Shown: positions 32,545-42,556, counted from the first letter of the stretch. The stretch: 64,000 nt of DNA from an uncultured bacterium (GCA_947493945.1 CANLSR010000001.1:124001-188000), one strand, 5' to 3'. Numbers and translations are program-made. The notes: generated by a model not told the origin, from the sequence alone.

Positions 32545-34755
32545 CTAAAACGAGCGCCCGATGGACACCGTGACGCCGGGCGCGCCGTCGAAGTCGGTGT
32601 CCAGCGTCAGCTCGACCGGGCCGACGGGCGTCGCCGCGCCCAGCGTCAGGCCCAGGCCGGCCGTCCAGTCGCCCGGGTCGAACGACCACTCGGCGCCGGC
32701 GCGGCCCGCGTTGGCCGTCGCGCGGACGAACAGGTTGTCCACCACCTCGGCCTGCGCGCTCGCCGCCAGCAGCTGGCTGGCCGGCCCGGCCAGCTCCAAC
32801 GTCTCGGCGCCGTAGAGCGGGAAAAAGCGGTTCGCCAGCAGCGCCGGCACCACGGCGCCGCCGACGAACCCGAACTGGTCGCTGGGGACGTCGTCGCCCC
32901 AGGCCCGGGTGGCGGCCACGCGCGCGCCGACGCTCAGGCCCCGAGCGACCGGCTGCCACGCCTGGGCGTCGAGCGAGACGTGGCGGAACGACGCGCCCAG
33001 GTCCGGCGACCACTCGGCGGTCGCCAGCACCGTGCCACCGCGCGTCGGGAACGCGATCCGGTCGCGCGTGTCGGCTGTGGCGAAGGCCGAGAGCGCGGCG
33101 TACGACCACGACCGCCCCTCGACGCTGTCCGGCGCCACGTCCGGCGCCGCGCGGACGTAGGCGACCGCGGGGCCGACGCCCGTCAGGAAGGCGTCGAACA
33201 GGACGGGGCCGCCCAGGACGCGGGCCGAGAGCACGTCCAACCGGCCGCTGGCGGCGGGCCGGCCCTGGTCGCCGAAGACCGCCAGCGGGACGGCGGTGTA
33301 GCCGGCCCGGCCGGCCACCGACCACGGCGTCTCGACGCCCAGGCGGGTAAACACGCTGGCCTGGAGCTGGGTCTGCTCCCCCAGCCGGGCGTCGAGGCGG
33401 GTGGTGCTCCCGAACCACAGCAGGTTGCGGAGCTGGAGCGAGAACAGCAGAGCCGCGTTGTAGTGGCTGTCGTAGCGGAACCCGAACCCGGCGCGGTTGC
33501 CGTTGGACGGCGTCACCTCCAGGACCAGCGTCGGCACGAGCCGGCCGCCGACGCGGGCGGCGCCCTCGGCCTCCGGGCCGACCACGCGGTAGGTGATCAG
33601 GTCGAAGGCGCCGGTCGCGTAGGCCCGCTCGACGGCCCGCTCGACGTCGGTCGCCGTCAGCTCCGCGGGCAGGTCGAGCGCCAGCCGCCGGCGGATCACG
33701 CGCTCGGCCACCCCGTCCACCCCGCGGACCTCGACCGCGTCGGCGCGGAAGGCGCTCTGGTCCGGGACCGCCGGCCGCACGACATCGCCGGCGCCGACAC
33801 GCGCCGCGAGCGCCTCTAGCTCGTCCTGCTTGGCCCGGCCGGCCGCCTCGCCGCGCGCGATCCACTCGGCGCCGGCGTCGAACGCGAACGTCGACAAGCC
33901 GTCCAGCTCCGGCTCGATGAGCACGTCGCACAATTCCTGCTGGCCCGCCAGGCTCTGGTCCGACTGGTAGAACGCCGCGTTGACGATGATGTCGAAGAAC
34001 GTGTCGGTGTCCTCGGTAAAGTCGTCGATGGTGCTGGACACGTCGGCGCAGACCAGCACGTCGGCGCCCAGCGCGAGGGCGTCTTCGGCGGGCAGGTTGC
34101 GCGCCAGGCCGCCGTCGAGGTAGCGGCGGCCCTCGATCTCGGCCGGCGTGAACAGGCTCGGCAGCGACATGCTCGCGCGGATCGCCAGCGGCAGGTAGCC
34201 AGAGTCGAGGCGGACCGGCTCGCCGGTCTCGATGTCCACCACGACGGCCGCGAACGGCCGCGGCAGCTGGCGGAAGTCGCGGACGTCCTGGACGGGCCAC
34301 GTCAGCCGGGCCAGCAGCTCGAAGATGCCCTGGCCGGCCACCAGGCCCGTCGGCAGCGTCAGCGTCTTGCCGCGGATGGGGAGCGACAGCAGCGCGGCGC
34401 CCTCGCTCAGCCGGTCCTCGGGCGCCTGGAGGCGGCGGTCGACGGCGTCGTTGAACAGCGACGTCCAGTTGCGGCCGCGCACGATGGCGTCCAGCGAGTC
34501 GACGGAGTAGCCGGCCGCGTAGAGCCCGCCCACGATGGCGCCCATCGAGGTGCCCGTCACCACGTCGACGGGCAGCCCGGCCTCCTCGACGGCGCGGATC
34601 ACGCCGACGTGCGTGAGCCCCTTGGCCGACCCGCCCGAGAGCACCAGGCCCACCGTCGGCCGGGACCGGGCCGGCGCCTCGTTCTGCTGCGCGCTGGCGG
34701 GCGCCGCCAGCGCGGCGAGGAGGACGAGCGAGACGACGGCGGCCAGGGGGTTCAC
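32545..34755 (-). CDS. Patatin-like phospholipase with POTRA and outer-membrane barrel (type Vd-like)
   Basis: Encodes 736 residues. A signal peptide (about 1-22) is followed by a patatin domain (about 33-290) with oxyanion motif GGSAKG at 41-46, nucleophile Ser70 in GTSMG and D214 in DGG, so the Ser-Asp dyad is complete. A POTRA-like segment lies at about 335-400 (ADAVEVRGVDGVAERVIRRRL). The rest is a BamA/TamA-type beta-barrel ending in Phe (VTVSIGRSF), as expected for insertion by Bam. This layout equals PlpD-type (type Vd) autotransporters. Whether the lipase is released or stays periplasmic is not visible. Confidence 0.92.
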   Translation of the reverse strand: MNPLAAVVSLVLLAALAAPASAQQNEAPARSRPTVGLVLSGGSAKGLTHVGVIRAVEEAGLPVDVVTGTSMGAIVGGLYAAGYSVDSLDAIVRGRNWTSLFNDAVDRRLQAPEDRLSEGAALLSLPIRGKTLTLPTGLVAGQGIFELLARLTWPVQDVRDFRQLPRPFAAVVVDIETGEPVRLDSGYLPLAIRASMSLPSLFTPAEIEGRRYLDGGLARNLPAEDALALGADVLVCADVSSTIDDFTEDTDTFFDIIVNAAFYQSDQSLAGQQELCDVLIEPELDGLSTFAFDAGAEWIARGEAAGRAKQDELEALAARVGAGDVVRPAVPDQSAFRADAVEVRGVDGVAERVIRRRLALDLPAELTATDVERAVERAYATGAFDLITYRVVGPEAEGAARVGGRLVPTLVLEVTPSNGNRAGFGFRYDSHYNAALLFSLQLRNLLWFGSTTRLDARLGEQTQLQASVFTRLGVETPWSVAGRAGYTAVPLAVFGDQGRPAASGRLDVLSARVLGGPVLFDAFLTGVGPAVAYVRAAPDVAPDSVEGRSWSYAALSAFATADTRDRIAFPTRGGTVLATAEWSPDLGASFRHVSLDAQAWQPVARGLSVGARVAATRAWGDDVPSDQFGFVGGAVVPALLANRFFPLYGAETLELAGPASQLLAASAQAEVVDNLFVRATANAGRAGAEWSFDPGDWTAGLGLTLGAATPVGPVELTLDTDFDGAPGVTVSIGRSF

Positions 34756-34862
34756 GGGACGAGACTACGGCCAAGCCCGGCCCCGGTGGGCGAAGGCTTG
34801 GGCAGGCCGCCGTGTCCGGTCCGTGAGGCAAGAACGCCTCGGCGCACGCCGCTCTCCACACG

Positions 34863-35020
34863 CCGTCGTCCCCGCGCGCGCGGGGCCGCGAAGCGTCGGC
34901 GCAGCCAATCCAGGGTGAGGCCCTCGGGGCTAGCGCGACCTCGCAGTGAGGGACACCGCCAGCCGGGGAGAGCGGTTCTCCGTCCGCAGCGCTGGCGGCC
35001 GGCGTGCGCGGGGACGACGG
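34863..35020. repeat. MITE-like element with 19-base terminal inverted repeats
   Basis: CCGTCGTCCCCGCGCGCGC at 34863-34881 pairs with GCGTGCGCGGGGACGACGG at 35002-35020 at 18 of 19 positions. The about 120 bases between them carry no gene. GTCGTCCCCGCG-type ends resemble the widespread 'GTCATCCCCGCG...' intergenic repeats of other bacteria. No flanking target duplication was established. Confidence 0.5.
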
Positions 35021-35094
35021 GGAAAGAGGTGGTTCCTAGACGCCAACGCCTCTCCGTCTCACGCCGAGAGCTCCAACGCCGCCCCGACGGCCGC

Positions 35095-35119
35095 CCCGCT
35101 GGCGGCCGTCGCCAGCGGG
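35095..35119. repeat. CCCGCTGGCG hairpin after the ABC permease gene
   Basis: Perfect 10-base arms (35095-35104 and 35110-35119) with a 5-base loop, 4 bases beyond the stop of the minus-strand permease gene. It may protect the 3' end of that operon's transcript. No U-tract. Confidence 0.5.
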
Positions 35120-35123
35120 CGGC

Positions 35124-36344
35124 CTACTCGTAGCGCAGGGCCTCGATGGGGTCCAGGCGCGCCGCCTTCCGGGCCGGGTAGAACCCGAAAAACACGCCGA
35201 TGACGGCCGAGAACACGACCGCCAGCAGCACCACGTCCATCCCGACCGTCACCTCGAACGGCGCCAGGGCGCTCGCGATAGCCGCGAACCCGAACGCCAG
35301 GCCGGTCCCCAGCAACCCGCCGAACAGGCACAGCAGCACGGCCTCGATCAGGAACTGCGTCAGCACGTCGCCGCCGCGCGCGCCGACCGCCAGCCGGATG
35401 CCGATCTCGCGCGTCCGCTCGGTGACCGACACCAGCATGATGTTCATGATGCCGATGCCGCCGACCACCAGCGACACGCCGGCGATGGCGCCCAACAGCG
35501 CCGTCAGCAGGTTCAACGCCGTGTTGGCGAACTCCAGGATCGAGGCCTGCGACTGGACGTCCACGACCTGCTGCTCGGGGTCGGAGATGCCGTTGAGCGA
35601 GCGAAAGATGGCCTTGATCTCGGCCTCCGCCGCGTCGACGCGGCCCGGGTCGGCGGCGCTGGCGAAGACCACGTCGACGGAGTTGTCGCCGCGCAGTCGG
35701 CTCTGGACCGTCGTCACCGGGGCCAGGATCACGTTGTCCTGGTCGTCGCCGCCCAGCCCGCCGCCCTTGGCCTCCAGCACGCCGATCACCTTGAACGGCA
35801 CGTTGCGCACCCGGATCTGGGCGCCGACGGGGCTCTGGCCCGGAAACAGCTCGTCGGCCACGGTCTGGCCCAGCACGGCCACCTTGGCGCGGCCGTCGAC
35901 CTCGGCCTGGTCGAAAAACGTGCCCTGGGCGATGTCCCAGTTGCGCACCGCCTGGTACTCGGGCGAGACGCCCTGAATGCTGGCCGACCAGTTGCCGATG
36001 CCGCCGATGATCTGGGAGCCGCCCGAGAACGTGGCCGGCGAGACGGCCCCCAGCTCGATGCTCTGCTGGCGGAGCGCGTCGACGTCGGCCATCGTGATCT
36101 CGTTTTGGCGTCCCTCCTGGCCGCGCACGCCGCCGGCGTCGCTGGGCGCCGGCGACACGAACAGCAGGTTGGCGCCCAGCCCGCCGATCTCGTCCGCGAT
36201 GGCCGCCTGGGCGCTCTGGCCCAGGCTCACCAGGATGGCCACGGCGCCGACGCCGATGATGATGCCCAGCATGGTGAGCAGGCTCCGCATCCGGTTTTTC
36301 AGGATGCTGTCGAGCGCGGCGCGGAAGAGCTTTTGCCACTTCAT
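35124..36344 (-). CDS. MacB-type ABC transporter permease
   Basis: Encodes 406 residues. It has an N-terminal membrane helix (about 20-42, MRSLLTMLGIIIGVGAVAILV), a large periplasmic MacB_PCD domain (about 50-270), then three membrane helices in the FtsX domain, ending with the typical FYPARKAARLDPIEALRYE. It should form the mechanotransmission exporter with the ATPase, the MacA-like adaptor and the TolC-like protein upstream in the same operon. In contrast to E. coli MacB, ATPase and permease are separate genes. Confidence 0.95.
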   Translation of the reverse strand: MKWQKLFRAALDSILKNRMRSLLTMLGIIIGVGAVAILVSLGQSAQAAIADEIGGLGANLLFVSPAPSDAGGVRGQEGRQNEITMADVDALRQQSIELGAVSPATFSGGSQIIGGIGNWSASIQGVSPEYQAVRNWDIAQGTFFDQAEVDGRAKVAVLGQTVADELFPGQSPVGAQIRVRNVPFKVIGVLEAKGGGLGGDDQDNVILAPVTTVQSRLRGDNSVDVVFASAADPGRVDAAEAEIKAIFRSLNGISDPEQQVVDVQSQASILEFANTALNLLTALLGAIAGVSLVVGGIGIMNIMLVSVTERTREIGIRLAVGARGGDVLTQFLIEAVLLCLFGGLLGTGLAFGFAAIASALAPFEVTVGMDVVLLAVVFSAVIGVFFGFYPARKAARLDPIEALRYE

Positions 36345-36384
36345 GAGCTTAGAGGCCAGTCGAGGGACACCGAAGAAGAAAGCT

Positions 36385-36509
36385 CCCTCTCCCTCTGGGA
36401 GAGGGCTGGGGTGAGGGGCATTCGTCCGACCGCGGTGCTCGGCACGCCCTCACCCTGTCCCTGGCTGGCGCCGACGGTGGCGCGGTCTCCCCTCCCTCAG
36501 GGAGAGGGG
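36385..36509. repeat. CCCTCTCCC/GGGAGAGGG intergenic repeat element
   Basis: A perfect hairpin CCCTCTCCC-TCT-GGGAGAGGG at 36385-36405 is followed by GGGGTGAGGG (36409-36418). Later comes the inverse CCCTCACCC (36449-36457), and a second, imperfect CTCCCTCAGGGAGAGGGGA hairpin ends near 36510. This nested inverted arrangement is a familiar class of bacterial intergenic repeat. It fills the 213-base gap between the ATPase and permease genes, which would normally be adjacent. Confidence 0.65.
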
Positions 36510-36557
36510 ACCTCGTAGGGTGTTCAGCATCCACCCCCAGCGTGTTGGGCTCTCCGT

Positions 36558-37354
<797 letters not shown>

Positions 37355-37355
<1 letters not shown>

Positions 37356-38737
37356 CAGTTGAACGGGTTGTTGGACACGTTCGAGCGCGTCACGACCTCC
37401 AACCCGGCCTGGACCACGTCGCGACCGGTGGGGTCGGCGGCCTCGATGGCAGCCTGGGTGCCGTCGGAGGCCAGCACGCGGACCAGGATCGGGCGCATCG
37501 TCACGCCGTCGGCGGTCGGGGTGTCGAGGGGCGTCCAGACCTCGGCCAGGTCGGAGGCGAACGCCGGGCCGTCGGCGTCGCCAGCCCCAGCGCCGGCGCT
37601 GGTCGAGTCGCGCTGGGCGGCGCGCGCGACGGCGCGGACGTCCTCGGGCGGGTCGAACCGCAGCGCCGCCGCCGGCACCAGGAGCGCGTTCTCGACGCCG
37701 CCGACCACGAAGTCGACCGTCGCCGTCATGCCGGGCAGGAGCAGGCCGCTCTCGTTGTCGGCCTCCACCACGACCGTGTACAGCACCACGTTCTGGACCG
37801 TCTCGGGCTTGAGGCGCACTTCTTTGGTCACGCCCCGGAACGTGCGATCCGGGTAGGCCTCGACCGTGAACTCGACCGGCTGGCCCTCCTCCACCAGCCC
37901 GACGTCGCTCTCGTCCACCTGGGCCAGGATCTCCATCTCTCCAAGGTCCTCGGCGATCACGAACAGCTCGGGCGTCGAGAACGAGGCGGCGACCGTCTGG
38001 CCGGCGTCGACGGACCGCTGGATGACGACGCCCGCGATGGGCGCGCGGATCTCGGCGTTCTGGCGATTTTTGAGCGCCTGGCTCAGCGCCTCCTGCGCCG
38101 AGGCCACGCCGCTCCGCGCCTGGCGCACGCCGGCCTGGGCCGAGGCCACGCTCGCCTGGGCCGCGCCCACGCCGCCCTGGGACGCCTGGACGCCACTCTC
38201 GGCCGTGGCGACGGCCGTCTCGATGGGCACGAACTCGCGCGCCGAGAGGTAGCCCTGGTCCGCCAGCGGCTGGCTGCGCCGGAGCGCGGCGGCGGCCTCG
38301 GCCTGCTGGGCGCGGCTCTGGGCCAGCTGGGCCTGCGCCTGGCCGACGTTGGCCTGGGCCTGGGCGACGGCGCTCTCGGCCTGGCGCACGCCCGCCTGGG
38401 CGCGCTCCACGCCCGCCCGAGCGTCGCGGACGGCCGCGTCCAACAGCTCGGGGTCGACCAGGGCCAAGAGTTGCCCTCGTTCGACACGGTCGTTGAAATC
38501 GACGAACACCTGAGTCAATTCGCCCGACACCTGGGTGCCGACGGTGACCGTGCCGACGGCGTCCAGCGTGCCCGTCGCCGAGACCGTCGAGCGCAGGTCG
38601 CCGATGCGCGCCGTGGCGGTCTCGAACGGCTCGGCCGCCTCGGCGTCGCCGGCGCTGCAGCCGCGGACCACCAGCAGCACGAGCACCAGGACGCCGGCGG
38701 CGATCAGGAGAGGCTTGGGACGGAGAAAGCGTTTCAT
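37355..38737 (-). CDS. MacA-like periplasmic adaptor protein
   Basis: Encodes 460 residues. There is an N-terminal membrane anchor (about 8-25), a biotinyl-lipoyl-like segment (TVGTQVSGELTQVFVDFNDRVERGQLL), then an extended Ala/Gln-rich coiled-coil hairpin (about 95-230) longer than in E. coli MacA and built from QAQAxxAQA-type repeats. The second lipoyl half (AEIRAPIAGVVIQRSVDAGQTV) and the beta-barrel domain follow. It links the ABC permease to the TolC-like channel. Confidence 0.94.
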
Positions 38738-38785
38738 AGAGGTTGAAAGCGGAGCGCGGCTGGCGGAAGGAGTCGAGCGCAGGGT

Positions 38786-40237
38786 CTAGTCGAGATCCAC
38801 GAGCGCGTCGCCCAGGATTCCGGCCTGGTAGGCGACGGCGACCCGAGCGGTCAAGAGATCGGTGCGGGCCGTGGCGACGTCGGCCTCGGTCTGGACGAGC
38901 GTCCGGCGGGCGTCGAGCACGTCTAGAAAGATGCCGGCGCCGACGGTGTAGCGGGCCTCGGCGGCCGCCAGCGCCTCGCGCGCGGCGACCACGCCCTCGG
39001 TCGCGGCCGCCAGCCGGGCGGCGGCGGCGCGGGCGTCGAGCACGGCCGTCTCGACGTCGGCGGCCACGCGGAGCTGCTGGAGTTCATAGGCGGCGCCGGC
39101 GTCGGAGAGGAACACCTGGGCGCGCTCGACGGCCCGGCGCGTCCGTCCCTGGTCCAGGATCGGGACGGACAGCGTCAGGCCAAGGCTCGCGTTGGGGTTG
39201 ACGTCGAACACCTGGCCGACGGCGCCGCGGTTGTCGTCGAGCGTGCTGTAGGCCGTGCCGGCGCTGGTGCCCAGCGACACGACGGGCGAGCGGCCCGTCC
39301 GGGCGCCGTCGATGTCGAACCGGGCGGCCTCGACCAGGGCCGCCTGGGCGTCCAGGTCGGGGCGTGCCTCGATGGCCCGGGCCACGAGGGTGGCGATGTC
39401 GAGGTCGCGCGAGGGCAGGCTCAGCAACTCCTGGGGCACCGGCGCCAGCGCGAGCGGCGTCCCGACGGGCAGCCGGAGCAGCTGGCGGAGCCCGAGCCGG
39501 GACACGGCCTCGTTGCGCCGCGCCGTCGCGAGCCGCTGCTCGCCGAGCGCGATGGCCGCGCGCTGCTGGAGCACGTCGGCCAGGTTGCGGTTGCCCACGT
39601 CGTACTCGGCCTGGACGCGGTCCAGGAGCGCGCGGTCGGCCTCCAGGTTGGTTTCCTCGACGGCCACCAGGTCGGCGAACTGGATGACCTGGAGGTACTG
39701 CGCGGCGGTCTGGTTGGCCACGTCCCCGGCGGTGCGGTCGCGGTCCAGGCGGGCCGCCTCCAAGACCTGCTCCGCCGCCCGCTGGCGGGCGCGGATGGCG
39801 CCGCCGTCGTAGAGCAGCCAACTCAGCGAGGCGCCGGCGCTGACGCCCAAGCTCACCTCGGTGTCGGTGCCCAGCCGGAACGCGTCGGGGTCGGGACCCA
39901 GGCTGTCGCCGGGCTGGGGGATGCCGAAAAAGTCGGTGTCGTAGCCCCGTGACACGCGCAGCGTCGGCCCAGCCGAGACGCTCAGCTCGGGGTCCCGGGC
40001 CGCCTGGGCGTCGCGGAGCTCCAGGCCGCGCAGGTCGACGGCGTAGCCGGCGCGCTCCAGCTCCAGGCTCCGCGTCAGCGCCAGCCGAACGGCGTCGCCC
40101 AGGGTGAGCGCCAGCGCTGAGTCGGCGCGGACCTGGGGCGCGGCGCCGCCGCCCACCTCGGGCACGACCTGGGCCTCCGGCCCGCTGGCGACGGCCGCCA
40201 GCGCGGCGAGGACAAAGAGGCTCAGCGGGCGGGGCAT
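38786..40237 (-). CDS. TolC-family outer-membrane efflux protein
   Basis: Encodes 483 residues from the ATG at 40237, which gives a clean signal peptide (PRPLSLFVLAALAAVASG). An ATG 14 codons further upstream is rejected as it adds a polar leader. Two OEP repeats are visible (ALTLGDAVRLALTRSLELERAGY and DIATLVARAIEARPDLDAQAALVEAARF), each with the long helices of the TolC tunnel. First gene of the exporter operon; the adaptor follows after 48 bases. Confidence 0.94.
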   Translation of the reverse strand: MPRPLSLFVLAALAAVASGPEAQVVPEVGGGAAPQVRADSALALTLGDAVRLALTRSLELERAGYAVDLRGLELRDAQAARDPELSVSAGPTLRVSRGYDTDFFGIPQPGDSLGPDPDAFRLGTDTEVSLGVSAGASLSWLLYDGGAIRARQRAAEQVLEAARLDRDRTAGDVANQTAAQYLQVIQFADLVAVEETNLEADRALLDRVQAEYDVGNRNLADVLQQRAAIALGEQRLATARRNEAVSRLGLRQLLRLPVGTPLALAPVPQELLSLPSRDLDIATLVARAIEARPDLDAQAALVEAARFDIDGARTGRSPVVSLGTSAGTAYSTLDDNRGAVGQVFDVNPNASLGLTLSVPILDQGRTRRAVERAQVFLSDAGAAYELQQLRVAADVETAVLDARAAAARLAAATEGVVAAREALAAAEARYTVGAGIFLDVLDARRTLVQTEADVATARTDLLTARVAVAYQAGILGDALVDLD

Positions 40238-40310
40238 AGAGGGCAGGCGGGAGGGGGAGGGGGCAGAGCGCCACCGCACGAGGGCGTCAGACGGAGCGGG
40301 CGCCTCCGAG

Positions 40311-41381
40311 TTACGCGGCGCGCCCGTCGGGCCGCTGGCGGCGGAGCCCGAGAAAGGCCAACGCGGCGACCGAGAGCGGGGCGTAGAACAACGCCATCCG
40401 CCAGGCGGCCGTCGCCAGCCCGAGGACTTCGGTGGGCACGAACGGGCTGTAGAGAACGGCGAACACGGCCTCGGCGCCGCCGGCCGCGCCGGGCGTCGGC
40501 ACCGCGTTCATCAGCGTGAACGTGGCCCACTGGAGCGCCCAGAACAGGACGGGGCGCACGGGCACGTCCAGGAACGCCAGCACGGCCGTGGCCACAGAAT
40601 AGCGAGCGGCCCACTGGACGGCCGCGAGCGACAGGCCGAGCGCGAACCGAGCCCGCCCCCGCCGCGCGACGAACGCGGTCACCTCACGGCCCTCCGCCAC
40701 CGCGCGCCCGACGGCGCGCCGGGCCCTCACGGCCCGGTACCGGACCCCGCGCCCCAGCCACCCACGCCACGCCGCCCAGGCGAGGACCACGGTGACGGCC
40801 ACCAGCCCGGCGCCGACCCCGACGGCGGACGCCAGCCCGGCGCGCGACGCCGCGGCGGCCTCCCGTAGCGCGGGGATCTCGAAGGCGGCCGACGTGAACA
40901 CCGCCAGCGGGACGGCCACCGCCATCACCACGGCGTTCTCGACGGTCTCCACCAGCATCAGCGTCCCAACGGTCCCCGCCGAGATCCCGCGCCGCGCCAG
41001 CAGCACCCACTTGAGCGGCGCGCCCCCCGCCCCCGTCGGCGTCACCGCCGCGCCGAGGAGCCCGCCGAGCACGACGCGGAGGCCGCTCAAGAACCCCATC
41101 GGGTGGCCCACGAACCCCGCCCAGAGCTGGAGCCGGAGGGTGTTGGTGACCCAGGGCAGAACGGACAGCCCCACGGCGAGCGCCAGCGGGCCGAGCGGGA
41201 GGTCGCGGACCGCCGTCAGCACGTGGCGGTCGGTGGTGACCAGCGTCAGGGCGACGTTGCCGACCACGCCCAGCGGCACCAGGACCACGACGGCCTGGAA
41301 AAGCCGCCCCTTGCGCGCCGTCGTCGTCGGGGGCCCCGGGCCGTCCTTCGGGCCGGGCCGGGTGTCAGAGCGGGGTGGCAA
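40311..41381 (-). CDS. LPG synthase TM-type (flippase-like) membrane protein
   Basis: Encodes 356 residues with about eight membrane helices. It has the UPF0104/TIGR00374 pattern: a first helix (FQAVVVLVPLGVVGNVAL), the LRVVLGGLLGAAVTPTGAGGAPLKWVLL segment and PTPGAAGGAEAVFAVLY near the end, where TPTGAGG and PTPGAAGG are the family's characteristic loops. Relatives are the membrane part of MprF and putative lipid flippases. The substrate is unknown. It precedes the TolC gene by 73 bases and may be co-transcribed. Confidence 0.9.
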   Translation of the reverse strand: MPPRSDTRPGPKDGPGPPTTTARKGRLFQAVVVLVPLGVVGNVALTLVTTDRHVLTAVRDLPLGPLALAVGLSVLPWVTNTLRLQLWAGFVGHPMGFLSGLRVVLGGLLGAAVTPTGAGGAPLKWVLLARRGISAGTVGTLMLVETVENAVVMAVAVPLAVFTSAAFEIPALREAAAASRAGLASAVGVGAGLVAVTVVLAWAAWRGWLGRGVRYRAVRARRAVGRAVAEGREVTAFVARRGRARFALGLSLAAVQWAARYSVATAVLAFLDVPVRPVLFWALQWATFTLMNAVPTPGAAGGAEAVFAVLYSPFVPTEVLGLATAAWRMALFYAPLSVAALAFLGLRRQRPDGRAA

Positions 41382-41469
41382 CGGGTGGTGGTCGGCGGGA
41401 GTGGGGTGTGGGCCTCTGTCGCGGGTCGTCGGTCCGCCGGGCCAAGGTCGCGCTCCGCGACGGCCGCCG

Positions 41470-41494
41470 CGCTGGCGGAGGGGCTCCGCCAGCG
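41470..41494. repeat. CGCTGGCGGAG hairpin upstream of the FKBP gene
   Basis: Perfect 11-base arms CGCTGGCGGAG (41470-41480) and CTCCGCCAGCG (41484-41494) with a GGG loop. It lies between divergent genes, so it cannot be a terminator for either. This argues that the GCTGGCGG hairpins are repeats rather than only transcription ends. Confidence 0.6.
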
Positions 41495-41574
41495 GTCCGC
41501 GCGCATTCCCGGAAGTGTCACAGAGGCCCAGCGGAGGCGGGGCCTAGTTTGACCGCTTCTTCCCGGACCCCGCC

Positions 41575-42498
41575 ATGACCCTCCGCCTCTCCCTCCTCGC
41601 GGCCGCCCTCCTGGCCCCCGCCGTCGCCGGCTGCCAGAGCGGCGGCGACGCCGGCACCGCCGACCTCGACGGCATCGAGGAGGCCGGGCCGTTCGACCAG
41701 GTCGCCTACAACGTCGGCTTCCAGACCGGGCAGCAGTTCCTGGCCCAGGACTCGTCGTTCAACTTCGACCGCTTCCTGGCCGGCTTCCGCAAGGGCGTCG
41801 ACGGCGACTCGGTCGAGCTGGCGTACGCCGTCGGCGTGCAGTACGGGCTCCAGGTGCGGCAGGACACGCTGGGCGCCATCGACCGCGACATCTTCCTGGC
41901 GGGCGTCCGCTCGGCGCTGGCCGGCGAGGAGGGGAGGGTGACCCCGGAGCAGTTCCAGGTCGCCCAGGCCACCGTCGAGGACTCGCTCGAGATCCGCCGC
42001 CTGCGCGGCCAGGCCGCCCGCGACCCGCTCGCGCGCCAGCGGCTGGACGCGATGACGCGCAACTCCGCCCAGGCCGACTCCTTCCTGACCGCCGTCCGCC
42101 AGCGGCCGGGCGTCCAAGAGCTGGGCGAGGGCGTGCTCTACACCGTCACGACGCCCGGCGAGGGGGCCTCGCCGTCGCCCGGCGACCAGGTGGCGGTCCG
42201 CTACACCGGCACGTTCATGAACGGCCAGGAGTTCGACGCCTCGGGCGAGGAGCCGGCCGTGTTCGGGGTGGGCCAGGTGGTGCCCGGCTTCCGCGACGCG
42301 CTCTTGGCGATGAAGCCCGGCGAGACGCGGACGATCTACCTCCCGCCGAGCCAGGCCTACGGCCTGATGGGCCAGCCCGGGCCGGGCGGCCAGGGCGGGA
42401 TCCCGCCCAACGCGCCGCTGGTGTTCGAGGTGACGCTGGTCGAGGTGCTCGGCCAGGCGCCGCAGATGCCCCCGGGCATGTTCGGGCCGCCGCAGTAG
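41575..42498 (+). CDS. FKBP-type peptidyl-prolyl isomerase lipoprotein
   Basis: Encodes 307 residues. The signal peptide ends in the lipobox AVAGC (Cys20). The N-terminal helical region contains two similar units, AYNVGFQTGQQF...FDRFLAGFRKGV and AYAVGVQYGLQV...DIFLAGVRSAL, a duplication of the FkpA/Mip-type FKBP_N motif. The catalytic FKBP domain (about 190-300) shows VAVRYTGTFMNGQEFDAS, VVPGFRDALLAMKPGE and IPPNAPLVFEVTLVEV. It is a periplasmic folding helper. A likely TAG-TTTG promoter box lies about 25 bases upstream. Confidence 0.94.
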   Translation: MTLRLSLLAAALLAPAVAGCQSGGDAGTADLDGIEEAGPFDQVAYNVGFQTGQQFLAQDSSFNFDRFLAGFRKGVDGDSVELAYAVGVQYGLQVRQDTLGAIDRDIFLAGVRSALAGEEGRVTPEQFQVAQATVEDSLEIRRLRGQAARDPLARQRLDAMTRNSAQADSFLTAVRQRPGVQELGEGVLYTVTTPGEGASPSPGDQVAVRYTGTFMNGQEFDASGEEPAVFGVGQVVPGFRDALLAMKPGETRTIYLPPSQAYGLMGQPGPGGQGGIPPNAPLVFEVTLVEVLGQAPQMPPGMFGPPQ

Positions 42499-42519
42499 CG
42501 GGCGCCCGCGCTCCGTATC

Positions 42520-42556
42520 GACCCGCCCGGCCGCCGCGCCGGGCGGGTCTTTTTTT
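42520..42556 (+). terminator. Rho-independent terminator after the FKBP gene
   Basis: 12-base perfect stem GACCCGCCCGGC / GCCGGGCGGGTC (42520-42531 and 42538-42549) with a 6-base loop, followed directly by seven T residues (42550-42556). This is the clearest classical terminator in the window and lies 21 bases after the stop codon. Confidence 0.92.

Larger units (their letters stand above)
34756..35123. other. Intergenic region with MITE-like element
   Basis: 368 bases between two minus-strand genes, with no supported gene. It includes the inverted-repeat element at 34863-35020 and, close to the ABC permease stop, a CCCGCTGGCG hairpin at 35095-35119. The promoter of the patatin gene should be near 34760-34800, but no clear box is seen. 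Confidence 0.5.
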
